Shown piece after piece: positions 1 to 7,769 of a stretch of 64,000 nucleotides of DNA (position 1 is the stretch's first letter; every line of letters begins with the position of its first letter). The position numbers and the translations under genes are program-made. The stretch is from Cerasicoccus arenae (GTDB lineage Bacteria; Verrucomicrobiota; Verrucomicrobiia; Opitutales; Cerasicoccaceae): NCBI RefSeq assembly GCF_014651635.1, contig NZ_BMXG01000011.1, forward strand, positions 1 to 64,000. The letters are read 5' to 3'. The notes beneath the pieces are model-generated. The model did not search any database. It was not told where the DNA came from and saw nothing but the letters and a program-made list of their open reading frames with translations.

Positions 1-62
1 GACAAACCGGAAGACCAACCTCAGCACAAAGCCCCAACACACCAAGGGATGAACACCCAAAA

Positions 63-90
63 TTGAAATTTTGAAACTTAAACTTGAAAT
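63..90 (+). repeat. Degenerate AT-rich heptad repeat before the VOC gene
   Basis: The stretch reads as four loose 7-base units (TTGAAAT, TTTGAAA, CTTAAAC, TTGAAAT) about 65 bases before the chosen start of the first gene. It resembles in style, though not in sequence, the TTTAACC heptamer arrays elsewhere in this window. No promoter or other feature is clear in positions 1-156. Confidence 0.3.
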
Positions 91-156
91 GCCTTCTCAT
101 GGAAGTCTGTGGTGACAACGCTAACGCCGTGCCACCCTTCAACGTTCGACGATAAA

Positions 157-660
157 ATGAACCAGCATCGAGGTCTTCTACATCATATGACGATCAACGT
201 TTCTTGCGTTGCGCGCTCGTCACCATTTTACAGTGCGATGTTCAAGTATTTCGGGTATGAATTGGCAGATTCCAGCTACGGAAAAGAATACGGGTACGAA
301 GATTGGAAACGGTGGGATCTTGAGACGCCTCATGAAATCAGTATCTGCCAAGTTCGTGAAGGTTTTAAAGATAAAGAATACTGTCGAGGAGCTCTTGGGC
401 ACCATGATCACATAGCATTTAGTGCATCGGATCGCAAGGATGTGGATCGCTTTTACCGAGATGTCTTACTTCCACTTGAAAAAGAAGGGCATTGCAGCAT
501 CCAAGATGCACCCTGTGATTGCCCCGAGTATGGCGAAGGCTATTATGCAACTTTCTTTTTTGACCGTGATGGGTTTAAATATGAATTTGTGGTCAATCCA
601 AACCACCTCCTGAAAATGAACCAACGGAAAGTCGATCAAGGCAGTGGTGGCAAGGGCTAA
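157..660 (+). CDS. VOC (glyoxalase/bleomycin-resistance fold) family protein
   Basis: The 167-residue product looks like a single-domain vicinal-oxygen-chelate protein, a fold that binds a metal in enzymes such as glyoxalase I and ring-cleaving dioxygenases. Visible candidate metal ligands are His in the opening LLHHMTINVS strand, His in the central GHHDHIAFSAS motif and Glu in the C-terminal KYEFVVNP strand, which matches the usual His/His/Glu pattern. The ATG at 157 was chosen over one 48 bases upstream because the VOC strand begins almost at once after it and the extra residues look unstructured. Substrate is unknown; no neighbour on the same strand explains its role. GC content is somewhat lower than in the tetrapyrrole genes. 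Confidence 0.75.
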   Translation: MNQHRGLLHHMTINVSCVARSSPFYSAMFKYFGYELADSSYGKEYGYEDWKRWDLETPHEISICQVREGFKDKEYCRGALGHHDHIAFSASDRKDVDRFYRDVLLPLEKEGHCSIQDAPCDCPEYGEGYYATFFFDRDGFKYEFVVNPNHLLKMNQRKVDQGSGGKG

Positions 661-718
661 AGCCTCGCCGCACTTTTAAGTCCACTAGTCAGTCAGAAGG
701 TGGAAGCTTTTTAAGTGG

Positions 719-1066
719 TTACTCGACTAAGTCTTTGAGGCAGTCGAGGGCGTTGCCCCACTGGTCGGAAACGAAGTTGATGTATTCGTCGATGTCTTTG
801 AAGGGGCCGGGGGTGAGCGCGTAACGGCTTTCGCGGCCTTGGCGTTCGCATTGCACGAGGCCCGCGCCTTCCAGCACACGCAGGTGTTTGGTGATCGCCT
901 GTCGGGAGAGGGACGTGTCCGCGGACAATGTAGACAAAGTCTGCTTGCGCTGGTCACTGAGCCTCATCACCAGCGACAGGCGCGTCTCATCGCCGAGGGC
1001 GGCGAAGATCGGCGCGTATCGGGCGACGTCTTGCGGGCTATCGGTTTTCGGCAGCATAGCGCGCAA
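719..1066 (-). CDS. ArsR-family winged-helix transcriptional regulator
   Basis: This 115-residue protein is a small winged-helix repressor of the ArsR/SmtB type. The core FAALGDETRLSLVMRL, the recognition helix SLSRQAITKHLRVLE and the following wing are all recognisable. I see no Cys-rich metal-sensing motif, so it is more likely one of the non-metal ArsR members paired with a START/AHSA1 protein. Its start lies inside the 3' end of the upstream AHSA1 gene (29-base overlap), so the two are translationally linked and transcribed leftwards together. Two GCAAC-N6-GTTGC palindromes in the shared promoter are the likely autoregulatory sites. The effector is unknown. Confidence 0.88.
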   Translation of the reverse strand: MRAMLPKTDSPQDVARYAPIFAALGDETRLSLVMRLSDQRKQTLSTLSADTSLSRQAITKHLRVLEGAGLVQCERQGRESRYALTPGPFKDIDEYINFVSDQWGNALDCLKDLVE

Positions 1067-1490
1067 TGTTTTCGAGCTGCATTTCCCAGCCGCCGGTGTT
1101 CATGCGGAAAGCTTCGTCGCGGCGATCATCTGGCAGGTGTTCAAAGCCGGATTCGGTGACTTGGAGCAGGGTTCCAGTGGCAATTGGCGTTAGGCGGAAT
1201 TCGACTAGCGTCGCGCGTCCCTGGGCAAAGTCGCGCTTGTCGTCGACGCCGAACGGATGCCAACGATAGGCAAAGTAAGTCTCGGGCTCCATTTTTTCGA
1301 TAATCACTTTCCACTCATGGCTTTCGCAACCGGAGCAGTTAACGCTGCCAGTCGAGGTTCCGCCCACGACAAATGGGCTGTCGATCTTAGCATGGAACCA
1401 CTCGCCAAATTGGCGGTGGTCGGTCAATGCGCGCCAGACCTTGGACACCGGCGCAGCAATTTCGATTTGTTTGATGATGGTGTGTTTCAT
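1038..1490 (-). CDS. SRPBCC / AHSA1-type ligand-binding domain protein
   Basis: The 150-residue product is a helix-grip (SRPBCC, AHSA1 subfamily) protein, a fold with a hydrophobic cavity for lipids or other small molecules. The typical opening is present: KQIEIAAPVSKVWRALTD, followed later by GTLLQVTESGFEHLP and a C-terminal helix. The ATG at 1490 is preferred to a TTG two codons upstream, which lies within the operator. It is first in a two-gene leftward operon with an ArsR regulator. That pairing is common across bacteria, and the AHSA1 protein is usually thought to act in stress or small-molecule response. The ligand cannot be told from sequence. Confidence 0.85.
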   Translation of the reverse strand: MKHTIIKQIEIAAPVSKVWRALTDHRQFGEWFHAKIDSPFVVGGTSTGSVNCSGCESHEWKVIIEKMEPETYFAYRWHPFGVDDKRDFAQGRATLVEFRLTPIATGTLLQVTESGFEHLPDDRRDEAFRMNTGGWEMQLENIARYAAENR

Positions 1491-1492
1491 AG

Positions 1493-1549
1493 GCAACTAA
1501 TTGGTTGCATATTCAGTGGCAAACCCCGAATACGCAACCAAAAAGTTGC
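1493..1549 (-). promoter_or_regulatory. Twin palindromic operators of the ArsR/AHSA1 operon
   Basis: Two inverted repeats share the form GCAAC-N6-GTTGC: 1493-1508 and 1534-1549. Their centres are 41 bases apart, close to four helical turns. On the minus strand a possible promoter (TTGCGT at 1537-1532, 17-base spacer, GAATAT at 1514-1509) lies between and overlaps them. The left site touches the start codon region of the AHSA1 gene. This is the expected architecture for autorepression by the ArsR protein; binding itself is inferred. Confidence 0.65.
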
Positions 1550-1574
1550 ATAAAAACCGATTCCCCCCATTTGT

Positions 1575-1603
1575 CCCCCCCCCTTTGAGCTATCCCGACT
1601 CCA
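1575..1603. repeat. Two long C tracts upstream of hemF
   Basis: A run of nine C (1575-1583) and one of eight C (1596-1603) follow a six-C run at 1563-1568 in the gap between the ArsR operon and hemF. They are part of a wider excess of G/C homopolymers in this window. Confidence 0.85.
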
Positions 1604-1640
1604 TACCCCCCCCTTTCGAGGAGCAGCTACACGCATCTAC

Positions 1641-1668
1641 TTTAACCTTTAACCTTTAACCTTTAACC
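1641..1668 (+). repeat. TTTAACC heptamer array, four exact copies, before hemF
   Basis: Four perfect tandem copies of TTTAACC end 15 bases before the hemF start codon. Related arrays stand before sdhB (35247-35274) and, in the sense direction, before the DUF748 gene (40493-40520), with a two-copy version at 17347-17360. Confidence 0.9.
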
Positions 1669-1683
1669 TCTTTCCTACCCCTC

Positions 1684-2622
1684 ATGCACATCGACCCGGA
1701 CGCCGTTTGCGCCTTTCTCCGCGATTACCAGAATTCCCTCTGCGCGACACTGGAAGCCCTTTCGCTAGGGCAGCCGTTCCGGGCAGACCAATGGGAGCGG
1801 GCAGAGGGCGGCGGCGGCGAATCCCGCGTGCTGGCCGATGGCGAGGTTTTTGAAAAGGCGGGGGTGAACTTCTCCGATGTGCGAGGCAAGTCACTGCCTG
1901 CATCCGCGACCGCGCACCGACCTCAATTGGCAGGGCGTTCGTTCCGCGCAATGGGGGTCTCGGTGGTCATTCACCCGCGTAATCCTTATGCGCCTACGAG
2001 CCACGCCAACGTCCGTTTTTTCGTGGCGGAGAAAGACGGCGAGCCGCCTGTGTGGTGGTTTGGCGGCGGATTTGATCTGACGCCTTACTATGGTTTTACG
2101 GAGGACGCCCAGCTCTGGCACCAGACTGCCCGTCGAGCCTGCCTGCCGTTTGGGACCGGGCTTTACCCGCGCTTTAAAACGTGGTGCGACGAATACTTCC
2201 ACCTGAAGCATCGCGACGAAGCGCGTGGTGTTGGTGGGCTGTTTTTTGACGACTTTAACGAGCACAGTTTCGAGCATGCCTTTGGCTTCATGCGGTCCGT
2301 TGCCTCGGCTTTCCCCGCTGCCTACGCGCCCATTATCAAGCGCCGCAAAGACACCGCCTTCGGTGAATGCGAGCGTCAGTGGCAGCTCTATCGTCGTGGG
2401 CGCTACGTGGAGTTTAATTTGCTCTACGACCGGGGCACTTTGTTTGGCCTGCAAAGCGGTGGACGCACGGAGTCGATCCTAATGTCCCTCCCCCCCCTCG
2501 TCCGCTGGGAATACGACCACCAAACCGCCCCTGGGTCGCGCGAAAGCGCGTTACTGGACTTCATCAAGCCCCGCGATTGGGTCGGCGAAAACGGCGAGCC
2601 GCTGGAGATCGATGTTGAGTGA
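1684..2622 (+). CDS. hemF: Oxygen-dependent coproporphyrinogen III oxidase
   Basis: HemF converts coproporphyrinogen III to protoporphyrinogen IX by two O2-dependent oxidative decarboxylations, in the cytoplasm. The 312-residue protein carries the family hallmarks: [21 protein letters not shown], the [14 protein letters not shown] motif around residues 120-135, [12 protein letters not shown], and the C-terminal [29 protein letters not shown] region. The length is near the usual 300. The gene is first in a rightward tetrapyrrole group with hemE and hemL. Its leader contains the TTTAACC array and C tracts, and a run of eight C occurs in the coding sequence near its end (2490-2497). A HemW homologue is encoded about 51 kb away; that protein is a heme chaperone-type radical SAM enzyme and need not duplicate this activity. 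Confidence 0.97.
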   Translation: MHIDPDAVCAFLRDYQNSLCATLEALSLGQPFRADQWERAEGGGGESRVLADGEVFEKAGVNFSDVRGKSLPASATAHRPQLAGRSFRAMGVSVVIHPRNPYAPTSHANVRFFVAEKDGEPPVWWFGGGFDLTPYYGFTEDAQLWHQTARRACLPFGTGLYPRFKTWCDEYFHLKHRDEARGVGGLFFDDFNEHSFEHAFGFMRSVASAFPAAYAPIIKRRKDTAFGECERQWQLYRRGRYVEFNLLYDRGTLFGLQSGGRTESILMSLPPLVRWEYDHQTAPGSRESALLDFIKPRDWVGENGEPLEIDVE

Positions 2623-2686
2623 CGACCAGCGAGCCGCATTGTTCATCCGCGGCTAATAAATCATCCATCACCATTCTGATTTTTCA

Positions 2687-3721
2687 ATGACATCCAAAGA
2701 ACGATTCCTCGCTGCGGCGAACTGCCAAACGGTTGACCGGCCACCTATCTGGATTATGCGCCAAGCCGGGCGCTATCTGCCTGAGTATCGCAAGCTCAAG
2801 GAGCAGTATGACTTCGTGACGATGGTCAAAACGCCGGAGCTGGCGACCGAAGTCACTCTCCAGCCGCTGAAGCGATTTGCGTTGGATGCGGCGATTGTGT
2901 TTTCCGATATCCTCATTGTGCCGGAAGCGCTTGGGCAGCCTTACTATTTCCGTGAGGAGGGGGGGATAGGGATGGATTTCCGACTCGAAACCGCTGCCGA
3001 TATTGAGAAACTCGCGCCCGCCTCCGTCGTCAGTGAAAAGCTGGCCTACATCGCCGACGCCCTGCGTTTGGTGGACAAAGAAGTCGGGGCCGATAAGGCT
3101 GTGTTGGGCTTCGCGGGGTCACCTTGGACGCTGGCCTGCTACATGGTGGAGGGGGGGAGCTCGAAAGACTTTACCCGGATTAAGGCGCTGTTTTACGAGG
3201 ACCGAAAAGCCTTTGAATCACTGATGACGAAGCTCGCCTCCGCAGTCGCAGAGCTGCTCAAAATGCAACTCGCCGCCGGGGCTGACTGCGTGCAGTTATT
3301 TGATAGCTGGGCCGCCGCCTGCGCCGGGACAGATTACCATGACATGTCGTTGCGGTGGATTCGCCAGATCATTGACGAGCTTCCTGTGGGCGCGCCGATC
3401 ATTCTCTTTGCCAAGGGCATGGCGCATCATGTGGACAGCCTTGCCGCCAGTGGCGCAAAGGTGCTTGGGATGGACTGGACGGTCGATTTGCCGCGTATGC
3501 GAGAGCTTGCTCCGGCGAATATTGCCCTTCAGGGGAACCTTGACCCCACGCTTCTCAGCACGACCCCAGATATCGTCCACCGCGCTGCCAAAGAGCTCCT
3601 TACCTCGATGAATAATGCGCCCGGACACATCGTTAATCTCGGTCATGGCATTCTCCCGAGCGCCCACGTCGAGTGCGTTGAAACGCTGGTGAATACCGTT
3701 GTCGCGGCGAATGGGAATTAG
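2687..3721 (+). CDS. hemE: Uroporphyrinogen decarboxylase
   Basis: HemE removes the four acetate carboxyl groups of uroporphyrinogen III to give coproporphyrinogen III, the substrate of HemF encoded just upstream. The 344-residue protein has the signature PPIWIMRQAGRYLPEYR near the N-terminus, the GFAGSPWTLACYMVEGG segment, and the C-terminal HIVNLGHGILPSAHVECVE. Length matches the family. It follows hemF after 64 bases and probably shares its transcript. Two seven-G runs occur inside the gene (2959-2965 and 3151-3157). Confidence 0.97.
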   Translation: MTSKERFLAAANCQTVDRPPIWIMRQAGRYLPEYRKLKEQYDFVTMVKTPELATEVTLQPLKRFALDAAIVFSDILIVPEALGQPYYFREEGGIGMDFRLETAADIEKLAPASVVSEKLAYIADALRLVDKEVGADKAVLGFAGSPWTLACYMVEGGSSKDFTRIKALFYEDRKAFESLMTKLASAVAELLKMQLAAGADCVQLFDSWAAACAGTDYHDMSLRWIRQIIDELPVGAPIILFAKGMAHHVDSLAASGAKVLGMDWTVDLPRMRELAPANIALQGNLDPTLLSTTPDIVHRAAKELLTSMNNAPGHIVNLGHGILPSAHVECVETLVNTVVAANGN

Positions 3722-3760
3722 GCATTTGCCCTCAGTGATCTTTTCCGTAATGCTTGGATC

Positions 3761-4183
3761 ATGCGTTGTTTGATTCTTCTTTGCCTGTTGTTCTCGACGG
3801 CGGGCTTAATGGCATTGCCTGCAGGCCATCGTCATGGCCCACCAAAGCTTTCAACCGTTAGCCGTTTGGTTGGTCACTGGCATTCGACCTCACTGAGCGG
3901 TGATGGCGTAGGATTGGCGGTAGACAATGTCGTGGTCGAATTCCACGGGAATCGGAAATTTAAGGCTACGGTGAATATGAACATTGGTGGCCCCAGTATT
4001 TACGAGGGTGTTTACCACGCCAAAGAGAAGACCCTCACGCTGCATCCTGTTTCCCAAGACGCGATTCCGTGCACGGTGACCTTTGACGGGACTCGTAAAA
4101 TGACGGTATTGGCGTCTGCTTCGAGCGTGACGGTTGATTTCGATCGTGGGGCTGCGCCGAAGTCATCTGGCGGATGGTTTTGA
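3761..4183 (+). CDS. Small secreted protein of unknown function between hemE and hemL
   Basis: The 140-residue product begins with a signal peptide (hydrophobic stretch about residues 3-18, LILLCLLFSTAGLMALPA) and so is probably exported. The rest is short beta-rich sequence (VVEFHGNRKFKATVNM, YEGVYHAKEKTLTLHPV, TVTFDGTRKMTVLA) that looks like a small beta-barrel or lipocalin-like lid, but I do not recognise a family. It sits in the middle of a tetrapyrrole gene group with gaps of 39 and 55 bases, so co-transcription is plausible. No heme-binding motif such as CxxCH is visible, and a link to heme is not supported beyond position. Confidence 0.7.
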   Translation: MRCLILLCLLFSTAGLMALPAGHRHGPPKLSTVSRLVGHWHSTSLSGDGVGLAVDNVVVEFHGNRKFKATVNMNIGGPSIYEGVYHAKEKTLTLHPVSQDAIPCTVTFDGTRKMTVLASASSVTVDFDRGAAPKSSGGWF

Positions 4184-4238
4184 ATTGAGGTAACTTTTAG
4201 GCTTCAACCGGTGCGCGGTATTGGACAGCGTGGAAGGC

Positions 4239-5540
4239 ATGGCTTTATCAACCGAGTATTTAACCTCTGCCGAATTGTTTGAACGCGCGCTTGAGCTGAT
4301 TCCAGGCGGCGTTAATTCCCCCGTTCGGGCGTTTCGCTCGGTGGGTGGAGCGCCATTTTTTACGCGGTCGGCGCAGGCCAGTCGGTTAACGACGGCTGAT
4401 GGCCAGGAGTTGATTGACTACGTTTGCACGTGGGGGCCAGCCATCCACGGGCATAATCGACTGGAAGTGCGTGAGGCGATTGCGCAGGCGTTGAATCGCG
4501 GGACGAGCTTTGGGACGCCCAACCCCTATGAGGTCGCGATGGCCGAGCGCGTAGTCGAGCTGGTTCCGTCGGTGGAGAAAGTCCGGATGGTCAACAGCGG
4601 GACTGAGGCGACGATGTCTGCAATCCGCCTTGCACGCGGTTACACGAAGCGGAATAAAATTATCAAGTTCGCTGGCTGCTATCATGGGCATGTGGATTCG
4701 CTTCTCGTGGCGGCGGGGTCGGGGGCCTTGACATTGGGCACGCCGGATAGCGCTGGCGTTCCACCAAGTTTTGCGGCGGAAACCATTGTATTGCCCTACA
4801 ACGATGTGGCGGCGCTGGAAGCCGCGTTTGCGGAGCACCCGGATGAAATTGCAGCCATCATTGTAGAGCCTTATCCGGCCAACTGTGGCCTGATCCTGCC
4901 TCTGCCCGGTTATTTGCAGAAGCTCCGTGATGTCTGCACTCAACACGGGACAGTGCTCATTTTTGATGAAGTCATGACTGGCTTCCGTGTGGCCTTGGGC
5001 GGCGTGCAAGAGCGGGAGGGTGTGACGCCAGATTTGACTGCGCTGGGCAAGATCATCGGGGGGGGGCTGCCGGTCGGTGCCTTCGGCGGTAAGGCCGAGA
5101 TCATGGACTTGCTCGCTCCGCTAGGGCCGGTTTATCAAGCAGGCACGCTGAGTGGTAATCCGCTGGCAATGGCGGCTGGTGTTGCCGCGCTCGATCTGCT
5201 GATTACTGAGGATCCTTATACGCGCCTTGAGGCCGCTGGTGCACAGATTCGCGATGCGTTGGAGGGGGTTGCCAAGGAACTTGGTTTGCCTCTGCAAGTG
5301 CCTCAGGTTGGATCAATGTTTGCACTGTTTTTCACCGAGGCACCCGTTACGCAATTTGAAAGCGCGCTGACCAGTGATAAATCGATGTTCAACACGGTGT
5401 TCCATTATGCGTTGGAAAATGGCGTTTACCTGCCTCCTTCGGCCTATGAAACATGCTTCATTAGCACGGCGCACACGAATAGCGACATTGAGCAAACCAT
5501 TGAGGTGCTATGTCATGGAATGAAGGAAATTACGCGATAG
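4239..5540 (+). CDS. hemL: Glutamate-1-semialdehyde 2,1-aminomutase
   Basis: HemL is a PLP enzyme that isomerises glutamate-1-semialdehyde to 5-aminolevulinate in the C5 tetrapyrrole pathway. Hallmarks are [12 protein letters not shown] at the N-terminus, [18 protein letters not shown] (phosphate binding), the [11 protein letters not shown] segment, [11 protein letters not shown], and the PLP-lysine motif [18 protein letters not shown]. The ATG at 4239 was chosen; a TTG six codons upstream is in frame but gives a less family-like start. The product is 433 residues. The use of hemL implies the organism makes ALA from glutamyl-tRNA; hemA is not in the window. A nine-G run (5058-5066) encodes part of the glycine-rich active-site loop. 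Confidence 0.96.
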   Translation: MALSTEYLTSAELFERALELIPGGVNSPVRAFRSVGGAPFFTRSAQASRLTTADGQELIDYVCTWGPAIHGHNRLEVREAIAQALNRGTSFGTPNPYEVAMAERVVELVPSVEKVRMVNSGTEATMSAIRLARGYTKRNKIIKFAGCYHGHVDSLLVAAGSGALTLGTPDSAGVPPSFAAETIVLPYNDVAALEAAFAEHPDEIAAIIVEPYPANCGLILPLPGYLQKLRDVCTQHGTVLIFDEVMTGFRVALGGVQEREGVTPDLTALGKIIGGGLPVGAFGGKAEIMDLLAPLGPVYQAGTLSGNPLAMAAGVAALDLLITEDPYTRLEAAGAQIRDALEGVAKELGLPLQVPQVGSMFALFFTEAPVTQFESALTSDKSMFNTVFHYALENGVYLPPSAYETCFISTAHTNSDIEQTIEVLCHGMKEITR

Positions 5541-5671
5541 ATTTCGGCTTAAGTTACTGGTATTCATATGCATGTCGTTTTCGCATTGAGGTGTTCACCG
5601 GGCGATTCTTTCTATTGAAAAGCGATATGGCACTTGCAAAGAAAAATTAAAAGAATTACATGTGACCATTA

Positions 5672-7333
5672 GTGTCTTACCTCTACTTTGAGTTGGTGAA
5701 ATCGACTGCCGACTTGTCGACTGCTTTCAACACGGATGGTTTTCATGCCCATTGGCACAACGGTGGCTGGAGCATTTTCCATGGCTGGATGCATATTGTT
5801 TTGGACGCTGTGATCTGGATGTCCTACATCGCAATCCCGCTTACGATTTTCTGGTATCTACGGCATCGCCCGCACGTCGCAAATCGAGGCGTGTTTTACT
5901 TGTTTATAGTATTCATCCTGATGTGTGGTTTGACGTATTTGATGGAAGCCGTGGTCTACTGGTGGCCAGCCTACCGCTTATTGGGCCTGCTGAAAGCACT
6001 GACCGCGATTGTCTCGGTGGCTACCGTTATCAGTTTATTATCATTATTACCCCAGCTATTAAGGGCACCGACAGCCAAGACGTTGGAGGCGGAAATCACC
6101 AAGCGTGAGCTAGCGGAGAAACGCTTGATCGAAAGTGAAGATCAGTTTCGTACAGCCATGACTTATGCGCCAATCGGAAAGGCCTTAGTGTCAGTAGAGG
6201 GGAAATGGATGCAGGTGAACAAGAAAATCTGTGAATTACTGGGCTACACCGAGGAAGAACTCCTGAAAATGGATTTTCAACAGATTACCCATCCAGATGA
6301 CCTAGACTCCGACCTGCAGCTCTTAAAACAAACACTTGTGGGAGAAATTGATGAATATTCCATTGAAAAGCGTTATTTTCGGAAGGATGGCAACATCGTC
6401 TTCGTCCAGCTGAGTGTTTCGCTGATTCGTAAGGAGAATAAGCCCAAGTTTTTCATTTCTCAGATCGTAGACATCAGCGCCCAGAAAAAGCTTCAGCAGC
6501 GGCAGGAGAAATTAATCAGTGAGTTGGAGCAGAAAACAAAAGACCTACAACAGATCGTCTATGTGGCTTCACACGATTTACGTTCGCCACTGGTCAATAT
6601 CATTGGCTTTAGTGGCGAACTCGATTTCTCGATTAAAGAATTGATTGCTGTGCTGGACGAATTTGACGAATTGCCTCCGAAAGTAGAACATATCCTGAAG
6701 AAAGATTTGCCGGAAATTCTGCACTTCATCTCGACGAGTGGCCGGCGAATGGATCGACTGCTAAAGGGCCTGCTACAGTATTCCCGGCTGGGGCGCTATC
6801 CGATGGTCACCCTAGAAATTGACATGGACAAGCTCTTCGGAGACCTGCTTCAGGACTTATCCTATCAACTCGATCAAATCGGGGCTGAGGTAGAGGTTGA
6901 TTCGTTGCCTAAATGTTATGGCGATATAACGATGGTGAGCCAGATCTTCCGCAACCTCATTGACAACGCGATTAAATATCGTTCGACGGATCGGACTCTT
7001 CGTCTGAAAATTCATGCGGAAAAGCTAAAGAATCGTATTCGCTACACGTTGGTGGATAACGGCATGGGGATTGCGGAAAGCCACCAGAAGAAAATATTTG
7101 AGGTTTTCCATCGCCTGAACCCTAAAGATTCAGATGGCGATGGTCTTGGCCTGAGTATTTGCAGTCTTTTAGCTCAGCGTATGGAAGGAAACATCTCGCT
7201 CGAGTCCACTGTAGATAGCGGCTCTAGCTTTCATGTCGAGTTATCCATCGATGATATCTCACTCCACGAGCGGGCGAATGCACTGTCTTCAGCCAGCCTT
7301 AATCAACCATATTTCACACATCAATCGTTATGA
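5672..7333 (+). CDS. Ethylene-receptor-like membrane histidine kinase with PAS domain
   Basis: The 553-residue product is a membrane sensor kinase starting at a GTG. Residues 38-131 hold three membrane segments that align without gaps to the start of the plant/cyanobacterial ethylene-receptor domain. Asp45, Tyr52, Pro56 and Cys85 sit at the spacings of ETR1 Asp25, Tyr32, Pro36 and Cys65, and the third helix LLKALTAIVSVAT also matches. The copper ligand His69 of ETR1 (motif CGATH) is replaced by Tyr89 (CGLTY), so copper and ethylene binding are doubtful. A PAS domain follows (about 155-270), then a HisKA domain with phospho-acceptor His301 (ASHDLRSPL), an N box around Asn432, and G boxes DNGMGI and DGLGLSI. 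It overlaps the next receiver gene by four bases. Confidence 0.9.
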   Translation: MSYLYFELVKSTADLSTAFNTDGFHAHWHNGGWSIFHGWMHIVLDAVIWMSYIAIPLTIFWYLRHRPHVANRGVFYLFIVFILMCGLTYLMEAVVYWWPAYRLLGLLKALTAIVSVATVISLLSLLPQLLRAPTAKTLEAEITKRELAEKRLIESEDQFRTAMTYAPIGKALVSVEGKWMQVNKKICELLGYTEEELLKMDFQQITHPDDLDSDLQLLKQTLVGEIDEYSIEKRYFRKDGNIVFVQLSVSLIRKENKPKFFISQIVDISAQKKLQQRQEKLISELEQKTKDLQQIVYVASHDLRSPLVNIIGFSGELDFSIKELIAVLDEFDELPPKVEHILKKDLPEILHFISTSGRRMDRLLKGLLQYSRLGRYPMVTLEIDMDKLFGDLLQDLSYQLDQIGAEVEVDSLPKCYGDITMVSQIFRNLIDNAIKYRSTDRTLRLKIHAEKLKNRIRYTLVDNGMGIAESHQKKIFEVFHRLNPKDSDGDGLGLSICSLLAQRMEGNISLESTVDSGSSFHVELSIDDISLHERANALSSASLNQPYFTHQSL

Positions 7334-7767
7334 ATAATCAGGAGGTTACCATCATTCTTGCCGACGACGATGTCGGGCACCGAAGCCTCATGCGCCTGAA
7401 CCTCAATCGTTGTAATATAGCCAACAACATTATGGAATTTGAGGATGGGCAGGAGCTTCTCGGTTTTTTCACGAAGTCTTGCAAGGAAAAGTCACTTACT
7501 GACAAAGCGTTTATGATTTTTCTGGATATCCGCATGCCTAAAATGAACGGGATTGAGGTGTTGCAGATTTTAAAAGCCGACAAATATCTCCGACGAATAC
7601 CCATTATCATGGTGACAACGACCGACGATCCGTCGGAAATTGCGCGTTGTCATGAGTTGGGTTGTAGTTATTATGTAACCAAACCAGTGGACTACGAAAA
7701 ATTTATTGGCGCTGTTCGTAATCTTGGATTATTCCTTTCAATAGTCCAAGTGCCTCGACTTGATTAA
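7330..7767 (+). CDS. Stand-alone receiver-domain response regulator (Rcp1-like)
   Basis: This 145-residue protein is a single CheY-like receiver with no output domain. Asp12/Asp13 form the acidic pocket, Asp66 (FLDIRMP) is the likely phospho-acceptor, and Lys118 (YYVTKPVD) is the conserved lysine. The insertion before the phosphorylation strand and the overall sequence resemble the Rcp1 class of small regulators that partner phytochrome-type and other complex kinases. Its start codon overlaps the stop of the upstream kinase gene (ATGA), which argues that the kinase is its donor. It probably relays phosphate to a further protein, such as the hybrid kinase encoded two bases downstream. Confidence 0.93.
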   Translation: MNNQEVTIILADDDVGHRSLMRLNLNRCNIANNIMEFEDGQELLGFFTKSCKEKSLTDKAFMIFLDIRMPKMNGIEVLQILKADKYLRRIPIIMVTTTDDPSEIARCHELGCSYYVTKPVDYEKFIGAVRNLGLFLSIVQVPRLD

Positions 7768-7769
7768 TC

